A stretch of DNA of 64,000 nt, taken from contig OY101116.1 in NCBI GenBank assembly GCA_956465555.1, positions 3,968,001 to 4,032,000 of the forward strand. The letters are read 5' to 3'. Shown here in pieces: positions 58,601 to 64,000 of the stretch. The notes under the pieces are model-generated. The model saw nothing but the letters and a program-made list of their open reading frames with translations. It searched no databases and was not told where the DNA came from. Each line of letters begins with the position of its first letter. Position 1 is the stretch's first letter. Source of the stretch: Nitzschia sp. pyKryTriq1. Its lineage: Eukaryota; Bacillariophyta; Bacillariophyceae; Bacillariales; Bacillariaceae. Position numbers and translations under genes: made by a program.

Positions 58601-59476
58601 ATCTTCGAGGACGACAACGAAATGTCGGGTTACTCAAGCATCCCCCCGGAACACGGATTGGCCTACGAGGGCGATAACGAAATGTCGGGTTACTCAAGCA
58701 TCCTTCCGGAACAAGAAACGATCTACGAGGACGATAACGAAATGTCTGGTTACTCAAGTATCGCCACCGACGATAACAAAATAATGTTGGGTTGCCCCAT
58801 CATCCCCGTGGGTTGGGGTCTTTGTTCTTCGATCCGTCGCAAAGAAGAGACCGAACATGCCGTCGAGAATAGTCTGCTCAGGCTGTCGCAGCAATCCTTC
58901 AAGACACGCGTGACGATTGTTCCCAACTTGAATGACCGCTCGTTCTTTACACCTGGGCCGGCGGTTTCCAAAAAAGAGGGACCCCGCAGTCTTGTTGATA
59001 TATCCGCCGAAACAGCAGCCAGCAGCAGCTTTGCGGACACGTCGACCGAACAATTAGAACAGCCCTGGAATTTGTTTGATCAACTCATCTCTGGGTGTGT
59101 AGCACACCCATGTTCGGACAGCCACAAGAACGAGTCCACCCTGGAGAGGAATAATAAGGAGGTGATTGTATGGGACAGTGTAGGGCGGATTCGACTACCG
59201 AAGAAGGTGGCGAAGAAAGAGGGAAGAAACAATGGTTGGGCCGGGAAACACGGTAGTAGGAAGGGAAAAGTGAAAGTGAAAAAGAGGGCATACTTCGTAG
59301 AGAAGTTGAGGGGAGTGGGAAGGAAGATGAAGACAACTCATGGGCGAGATTTCGTGGAGAAGCTCGTGAAAGGACTTGGTAGAAGGAGGATAAAGACAAA
59401 CGATAGGCCTCGAGGAAGATGGAGAAAATTGGGTTGCGACGAGAAGGAAAGGGATGAAAGAAAAAGAATGGTGTGA
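55625..59476 (+). CDS. IFWR-family protein, long member
   Basis: This is a 1283-residue, intronless protein from ATG 55625; the frame opens earlier, but without ATG. Near residue 58 comes EEEEIFWRWVDEDPTIQELL, the family signature shared with the 50.5-kb gene. Four variants of a LEM-x-x-[HN]-x-FLE-x-x-LA helix follow, each after an Asp-rich run (DDDGLALEMNHIHILE, HKFNFLEAALANLFHH, MNHSNFLEEKLANAFHH, DDGLGLEMDNLHFLEEDLA). The middle has Asp, His and Asn tracts. Around 810 to 1010 lie a perfect 99-residue tandem duplication and extra NEMSGYSSI units. After PWNLFDQLI the C-terminus is very basic (KKGKVKVKK-type, RKMKTTHGRD, GRRRIKT), absent in the short paralogue and able to act as a nuclear signal. 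Function unknown. Confidence 0.78.
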   Translation: MNRPTTMTTTKAARILPPSSSWRKIPKAANTNTNSSSTTSTTPPVTKMLLEEEEIFWRWVDEDPTIQELLATALIETDLVNHDPYIYSHDHNDRRHPYYQHQHDHHVEDEDDLTAATDYEEFDLLIKRHDNGKDSHNDGGNDGDDDDDDGQYHDPNNNNTTTTTIKISVHTNDARPPSLAMTTTSTTASHYFLQHQEGGYSINNDGDYDAGGSIYYDYYEKDEDDDDGLALEMNHIHILEDKVPAYVFVTPQQQYRRSQTATPTMLMDIDDHGVPLLMMDDLEEEEKMMDHKFNFLEAALANLFHHDHHDDEGEEEGEGEQTAAPTPVIYVDDENDDDPWMVYGEEHHHEDEDDNDDDDDDGKKNYKTDEETGSSTILEEMNHSNFLEEKLANAFHHPHHHIEEHQAADDDDDDDDDGLGLEMDNLHFLEEDLAQHVLVAPASVDAPEEDKENPHDPDRSVLFQYGFDLFNEEKNQDESASTDFVFLGTTPEEQEPTTATESRLASETTTTRSSDSIMASCTNTVTTRKATPIVSPSSLSLPRRYLTSSVVSDAKTYLSMRSSGAWSPVSSLPPTMQEADPNSDKGCGNEALGRNYWYPVLANMHQDATEKNHHQQHDDQQLLPPDHHHCQEKTNLSSSTTIIQDAVMDTFDYRRHNLMFLSEDIWSEGGDCSLSTRQREGGINSLPSFGMHDDKDALYGVAPSTCVTDESFLAGEMIQIPERIPDDPGPLLRVSFDESEARCSMLGGRPSPFFSCRPFKGPESSFDYNPKRMCGNMILYYCDDPDSSGEGTSILASVDDPLSSQQEQDSEMIYDDTEMPGNSSIPVDHETINEQDNEMSGHLSVANDDYKMLGCSIIPVVPVNWGRFFSIRHKAETDKEMSVNSSFPVDHETIFEDDNEMSGYSSIPREMIYDDTEMPGNSSIPVDHETINEQDNEMSGHLSVANDDYKMLGCSIIPVVPVNWGRFFSIRHKAETDKEMSVNSSFPVDHETIFEDDNEMSGYSSIPPEHGLAYEGDNEMSGYSSILPEQETIYEDDNEMSGYSSIATDDNKIMLGCPIIPVGWGLCSSIRRKEETEHAVENSLLRLSQQSFKTRVTIVPNLNDRSFFTPGPAVSKKEGPRSLVDISAETAASSSFADTSTEQLEQPWNLFDQLISGCVAHPCSDSHKNESTLERNNKEVIVWDSVGRIRLPKKVAKKEGRNNGWAGKHGSRKGKVKVKKRAYFVEKLRGVGRKMKTTHGRDFVEKLVKGLGRRRIKTNDRPRGRWRKLGCDEKERDERKRMV
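58053..58646 (+). repeat. Perfect 297-bp in-frame tandem duplication
   Basis: 58053..58349 and 58350..58646 appear identical base for base and encode 99 residues each, with NEMSGHLSVANDD and GRFFSIRHKAETDKE units. Shorter relatives of the NEMSGYSSI unit follow twice. Identity including silent positions means the duplication is very recent or kept uniform by conversion. Confidence 0.93.
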
Positions 59477-59627
59477 AAGGAAACGGGAGATGGGAATCCG
59501 ACCGAGGGGACGGGGGGGGAAGGTATAGAAATACCGACCAAGCTGTTTGTTAAATACACTGGGCAACACTACAATAGCAGCTGATTTTACATGTTATGGC
59601 TACTTCGTACACGTAGTAAACGTTTTG

Positions 59628-61991
59628 CTATTCTTCGGCTCCTCCTCTCCATTCCACTCGAAATTCGTTCGGAGACAATATAAGCGGCGTCCTGATGGCC
59701 CCGTCTCCGTCCGTATTATTTCTATTGCTATTGGTAGATGTTGTTGATCCATCATGGTTCTCTTCCTCCTTGTTCGTCGTTTCCGCCGAAAGTAGTTGCC
59801 ACCCATCAAAAGCCACAATTTCTTCCGCAGTCGCAATTTCTAGCCACCGTTGATAGACTTGATGTGGTTTACGGTTGGAAAAGTGTTTCCGAGCGATATC
59901 TGCCAAACGAGTAGTAGTATTAGCTCCACTTCTACCAGCTGCATCCGCTGCCGCAACATTATCATCGTTCATCGTTCTTGCTGCGGTCGTTTTGGTATTT
60001 TTTCCAACAACACCACCACGGAGGACTTGATAAATAGCTCGTTTCAATCGTTCATCTTCTTCTGGCTTCCACGGTTGATGATCCAATTGGGGATCCAAAC
60101 TTCGTTGCCATTTATGACTGACTTGATCTCGTGTCCGGTTGGGAAAATGGGCCGCGACATGGGCCATGTTAGGATAGCCAGAAGAGGAGGGCGAGGTGTG
60201 CTGGTTATCATCATCATCATCGTCGTCGTCGTCGTCATCATCATTATTCTTATGAGTAGGTGTGGTTGTAGTAGCGTTATCGTGTCCTTTTTGTTGCTGT
60301 CCTTCTTCTTTTTCTTCCTGATGATAGATCTTCATGAGCAAGACCAACTTTTGTTCTTGATTGGCAGTCCAATATGGCCGTGAAGCCAGTTTGGGATTGA
60401 TGGACGCTGTGAGATTGGATCGTCCCAAGAGTTGGGACAGTGTCACGGGGCTCATCGTCGTGGTCGTGCTGCTTTTTTTACTACTACCCAACAACAAGGG
60501 CGAGGCTGCCACAGAGGCCGCGGCCATCGAGTCCCAAACAAATTGAGGTCCCATCAAGGCCAAGTATCGAAATAGAATCTCATCTTGTTCCAAGGTCATG
60601 ATATTGGACGAAGTAGTAGTAGTAGTAGCTGCTGGGGAGGGAGATGAAGCAGACAAAGAAGAGGCTTCTTCTTGCAGTTGCTGCTGCTGCTGCTGTTGCT
60701 GCTGCTTCCGGCGGGTGACGTTGTGGTTGGCGAGAGAAGACTGCTGAACGTAGTGACACATGCATTCCCAGACGGTCCGTCGTTGGGTAGTAGTAGAAAA
60801 CTTCTCATGCATCGCCTGGACGATCGAATCCCAGTCGATCATGGTAGTAATAGTGGTGGTGGTGGTAGCAGTGGAGTCTAATACTTCTTGCTGTTGTCGC
60901 TGTTGTTGTTGCTGTTGTTGTCGCTGTTGTTGTTGTTGCTGTTGTCGCTGTTGTCGCTGTTGTCGCTGTTGTTGCTGTTGTTGCTGTTGTTGCTTTTGCT
61001 GTTCTTCCACAAGTTCCCAAAAGTATTTCGTTTCCATCTTGGAAAAACCGCGGCGGCGTGGAGTGGTGGCAGTCATAATATTACCAGAAGAAGAAGAATC
61101 ACCACCACCACCACCACCACCACCACCATCATCATCAACATCATCATCAACATCATCATGAATTGATTTGTTTTTGGCTGCTGCTGCTGCTGCTATCGGC
61201 AATAAAATAGGAGCTCGTAATTCTTGGCGCCGTACGGTATCCGCATTCGGCGCTGGATGATGATGATGATGATGATGACTCGGCATGCTACTACTGCCCA
61301 GCAGCGGCGGCAGCATCATCAAGACGGGATCCCTAAAATATTCCAAGTTCCATTTGCGATCCCTTTGAAATTGAAATTTTTTCGCCTTGGAATGAGACAA
61401 CAATACTGGTATTGGTACTGGTACTGGTACTGGTGCTGGAAGAGGAAGAGTGGAGGATGACGACTCGTCCTTGTCTCCACCACTCGTGGTTGCACTTGCA
61501 GTTGCAGTTGATGCTCCAGTTTGCTCCTTTTTCATTGCCGCCGCTGCACAAAAGGCAATGATTTGTTTGGGTTTGGCATGACAGGGAATGATTGTGTCTT
61601 CTTCTTCTTCTACTTCATCCTCATCCTCATCCTCATCTTCTTCATCCCCATCATCATCTTCTTTGTTGCCTTGATGATGGAGATGGAGATTGCGATGGCG
61701 ATGGTGGTGATGAAAGTAATAAGGATAATACTTCTCCAAACACTGGGCGGCAGCTTGTCGGTTGGTTTGCTTTTGTTCCGTAATTTCTTTCCACTGCGTT
61801 TGGAGTTGCTTTTGCAACGCTCGATTGGCATCCAAGGCTTCCTGAAGAGAATTCCGTATTTTTTCCTCATTATCATCATTATCGTCCTCATCATCAGCAT
61901 CATCATTAAAACTTGCATTGTGATGATACTTTCCACCGTAACCTCGGGGCCGTTTGCGACTACTATTATTGCTCGTATTGCTCTTCCACAT
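59628..61991 (-). CDS. Myb/SANT-domain protein resembling SNAPC4
   Basis: This is a 787-residue, intronless protein from ATG 61991. The N-terminus is a basic patch (SRKRPRGYG), then an acidic run and a helix (RNSLQEALDANRALQKQLQ) like the N-terminal helix of the large snRNA-activating subunit. Next are WNLEYFRDPVLMML (compare the PYFKD region of SNAPC4), then Myb-like units: FSKMETKYFWELVEEQ with IDWDSIVQAMHEKF and RRTVWECMCHYV (about 317 to 420, split by a Gln tract), YWTANQEQKLVLLM with HFPNRTRDQVSHKWQRSLDP (about 540 to 630), and PWKPEEDERLKRAIYQV with HFSNRKPHQVYQRWLE (about 635 to 715). The KW-x-x-SLDP junction is typical of SNAPC4. If it is SNAPC4, it would act in snRNA and other small RNA transcription in the nucleus. 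A general Myb protein is the alternative. Confidence 0.75.
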   Translation of the reverse strand: MWKSNTSNNSSRKRPRGYGGKYHHNASFNDDADDEDDNDDNEEKIRNSLQEALDANRALQKQLQTQWKEITEQKQTNRQAAAQCLEKYYPYYFHHHHRHRNLHLHHQGNKEDDDGDEEDEDEDEDEVEEEEDTIIPCHAKPKQIIAFCAAAAMKKEQTGASTATASATTSGGDKDESSSSTLPLPAPVPVPVPIPVLLSHSKAKKFQFQRDRKWNLEYFRDPVLMMLPPLLGSSSMPSHHHHHHHPAPNADTVRRQELRAPILLPIAAAAAAKNKSIHDDVDDDVDDDGGGGGGGGGDSSSSGNIMTATTPRRRGFSKMETKYFWELVEEQQKQQQQQQQQQRQQRQQRQQQQQQQRQQQQQQQRQQQEVLDSTATTTTTITTMIDWDSIVQAMHEKFSTTTQRRTVWECMCHYVQQSSLANHNVTRRKQQQQQQQQQLQEEASSLSASSPSPAATTTTTSSNIMTLEQDEILFRYLALMGPQFVWDSMAAASVAASPLLLGSSKKSSTTTTMSPVTLSQLLGRSNLTASINPKLASRPYWTANQEQKLVLLMKIYHQEEKEEGQQQKGHDNATTTTPTHKNNDDDDDDDDDDDDNQHTSPSSSGYPNMAHVAAHFPNRTRDQVSHKWQRSLDPQLDHQPWKPEEDERLKRAIYQVLRGGVVGKNTKTTAARTMNDDNVAAADAAGRSGANTTTRLADIARKHFSNRKPHQVYQRWLEIATAEEIVAFDGWQLLSAETTNKEEENHDGSTTSTNSNRNNTDGDGAIRTPLILSPNEFRVEWRGGAEE

Positions 61992-62758
61992 CCTTTAGAT
62001 GCACTTAGCTTTTGCGAGCTATTCTACTTCTAGCTACTAGTAGATAATAGCTACTACTAGCTAGCTATAGCAGCCTTCTTTGAAGTTTGCACGGCCGAGT
62101 AATCTCCTGCCTTTCTTCCTTTCTATTCGTTTCTATTCTATTCTTTCATGCATCCGTCCACGAAGTGTCTAATACTGTGCTGTGTAATGATAAGGATGCG
62201 TTCCGGTCTTATGGTACGATATATAATATGAGGGAGGAATCGAAGGATGAATGAATGATGCGATGAAAGACGCATATCATGCGAAAGATGAAAATAATAG
62301 AAATAATACAATAAGCAACAAGCTAATAAGGGCGCAAAATAACAGCGGAGGGAAGAGTCGAGGGGGAGGGGGCAAAAAAGACATGCCAAAAAAGGGGGGG
62401 GGGAAGGAAATCGGAATGGATGATTAGCAGTCGAATAGATCAATCATCTACCTTCGTCCGTCCGCCAGACCTTTCGCGCGAGCGCGGACGTCATCCAGGC
62501 AGGCGGGAAAGCGAACATATAATTATTTTATTCGGTTCTGAACATGGACGAAATATTCCTCGCGCCGGCTGAGCCACCATCCATCGCTCATCCGTCCAGC
62601 ACATCTCCTCTCGCTCTTCGCATCCATCGCGATGCGATGCCATTTTGCAAACCACGCTTCACTCCTCATTCGCATTCATCTCCTATAGTACTCATACCAG
62701 TACGAAGCTCTCATAGAATAGGAGAGATACAGGCGTAAAAGAAAATAAATACCATACT
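61992..62758. other. Divergent intergenic
   Basis: This region lies between the Myb gene and the small membrane-protein gene, read outward. It has ctagctagta-type palindromic words near 62030 and a short run of G near 62394. No gene was found. Confidence 0.45.
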
Positions 62759-63073
62759 ATGTACGCGAAAACAAACATCATGAGTTCAGTCGATGATGAT
62801 TATGATGATGATGATTATTATGATGCTATTATTTTGGAGGAAGACAGATGGGATGGTGAGGAACATCCTCATCACAACAATAACAAAAACAATAGAAGAG
62901 GATGCTCGTCCTGGGACGACGACGAGGAGCAGCAGCAGCAGGAGGAAGAAGCCGAATGGCGTCGCATCGAACAAAACAAACGAACTTGTCTCATGCGTAG
63001 AACATGCGTGATTGCCGTCTTGATTGTCTACGTCTTTTTAATTCTCCATTGGCGACTGCTGGTGACTCATTGA
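62759..63073 (+). CDS. Small acidic tail-anchored membrane protein
   Basis: This is a 104-residue frame from ATG 62759, with a second ATG at 62780 (MSSVDDDYD). The first two-thirds are Asp, Asn, Glu and Gln rich. A basic patch NKRTCLMRRTC comes next, then a single hydrophobic segment (VIAVLIVYVFLILHW) close to the C-terminus (RLLVTH). This is the layout of a tail-anchored protein with a cytosolic N-terminus. No family was recognised, and the low-complexity half limits confidence. Confidence 0.5.
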   Translation: MYAKTNIMSSVDDDYDDDDYYDAIILEEDRWDGEEHPHHNNNKNNRRGCSSWDDDEEQQQQEEEAEWRRIEQNKRTCLMRRTCVIAVLIVYVFLILHWRLLVTH

Positions 63074-63179
63074 TGAAAGTGATGGATGCTGGTGGCGGTC
63101 GCTGGACGATTGTTGATTCAAAATAATTTGTTTTGAACAAGACGAAACAGCAAGCAAGCACGCAGCCACCACTTCTTGT

Positions 63180-63716
63180 TCATGATGTGGTTGGCTTGTT
63201 GGGCGGTGGTTTTGTGTTGATATTTTCTTCTACTAAGTCTACAGTAGAAGAATGTAAGAATTCCTCGTGAAACAAGTCGAAGATCTCGCAGGAGGTGGTG
63301 GGGTGGACACCGACAACTGGCCAAGAAGAAGGCGCCATCATGCTGATATCATGAGGAGCTCCTTGCCTTTTGGCTCTTCCCGCTGAAAAAGAAAAAGCAG
63401 ACAGTCAGACAGTCGTCAGAGCGACGACTAAGCTATTATTTCGCGTCCAGTACGAGAAATGATTAGTTCTGCGGACGAAAATTAACGTTCCCAGGGGCTT
63501 CTTCCTCGTCACACAATCCAACCAACCAACCAAAGCATGCGATGTCATCGTGTAGGTACTTTGCAGCTTCGTTGACGAAAGTGCTCTTGACCATGGTGCA
63601 GTATTGAGTTTGGAACACAAAGTAGAACCACTTGGCTGGTGGCGTGGATCTATCGGAGGATAAGTCGAAGACGACGTCAGCCGGTCTATCATGAGCGAGA
63701 AACAACCACTTCTATC

Positions 63717-63720
<4 letters not shown>
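63180..63720 (-). other. Unresolved minus-strand coding-like segments
   Basis: Two minus segments look like exons of one gene that may start beyond the right edge. One (63463 to about 63705) encodes ordinary-composition sequence with TPPAKWFYFVFQTQYCTMV and STFVNEAAKYLHDDI. The other (63180 to about 63385) follows an acceptor-like cttttttttcag-type tract (TTTTTCAG) and has TTSCEIFDLFHEEF before the stop at 63180. Several donors are possible, so I could not fix a join. No domain was recognised. Confidence 0.3.
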
Positions 63721-63749
<29 letters not shown>

Positions 63750-64000
63750 TACTCTAGAGTACTACAAAATAGTAGAGAGCGAACGCTCGACTACTAGTAG
63801 TAGAAAAGAAGTGACCAGTCAGTCAGTCAGTCAGTCGCTGGCTTCCATTATTTTATTTGTAGTATATAGTGCCGCCACCGTTCTTCTTGCTGTTATTATT
63901 GTTATTGTTATTGTAGTTGTTATTGTTGATGACGACGACGACGACTTTTCACCCATTGAATGATACGACGAATAGGAATGGAGATATCCGCACCTTGCTG
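63721..64000. other. Right edge, simple repeats
   Basis: (tc)n and (tatc)n microsatellites lie at 63717 to 63750, (cagt)n at about 63813 to 63836 and (gac)n near 63930. A plus frame from 63691 ends in a hydrophobic stretch but is mostly repeat and is not accepted. Confidence 0.5.

Noticed and set aside
63691-63963. 90-codon plus frame with hydrophobic end
   Set aside because: Most of it is tc, tatc and cagt microsatellite translated; the hydrophobic part comes from an att/gtt repeat.

Overview
The window is nuclear DNA of a photosynthetic stramenopile, most likely a diatom. Four observations support this. There are short GT-AG introns (about 80 to 240 bp) and dense genes on both strands. Proteins are rich in Ser, Gln, Asn, His and Asp low-complexity tracts. 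One tRNA synthetase carries the diatom plastid-targeting signature (AFAP after a signal peptide). Heat shock factor (HSF) genes are expanded, as is typical of diatoms. The species cannot be named from sequence alone. I see no rRNA, tRNA or CRISPR array.

Layout. 0.6-9.4 kb holds a small secreted NTF2-like protein, a recombinase-like mobile remnant, a large MORN-repeat protein and a J-domain protein. 9.7-14.9 kb is a three-gene minus-strand tandem cluster of predicted secreted, GPI-anchor-like proteins. Two of these have four copies of an unfamiliar Cys module ending in CGCC; in the third the module region is replaced by acidic low-complexity sequence. 15.5-23.7 kb holds a Golgi-type sulfotransferase-like protein, a four-exon organellar methionyl-tRNA synthetase, a three-exon V-ATPase subunit e gene (75 aa, missed by simple ORF calling) and a TylF-type O-methyltransferase. 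24.5-27.4 kb has a disrupted HSF copy with a young Copia-type fossil just upstream. 27.5-29.9 kb is a gamma-butyrobetaine/trimethyllysine dioxygenase-like gene. 30-33.2 kb is repeat-rich and holds two minisatellites.

33.9-42.8 kb holds a second HSF, a thermonuclease with a possible MGC acylation start, an EHD/dynamin-like GTPase that appears to end in a membrane segment instead of an EH domain, and two unrecognised genes. 43.2-47.3 kb contains two nearly identical HSF genes head to head around a 1.75 kb repeat-filled spacer; their introns differ at one base of 116. 48.5-63 kb holds an unrecognised acidic protein, two members of an unrecognised protein family (IFWR/IQELLATAL N-terminus), a decayed HSF between them, a Myb/SANT protein resembling SNAPC4, and a small tail-anchored protein.

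The window mixes housekeeping genes (MetRS, V-ATPase e, SNAPC4-like, J-domain) with lineage-specific families expanded by local duplication (HSF, CGCC-module proteins, IFWR family). The duplicated blocks coincide with minisatellites and mobile DNA. No operon-like logic is expected. The divergent pairs (sulfotransferase/MetRS, V-ATPase e/TylF, HSF/HSF) may share promoters.
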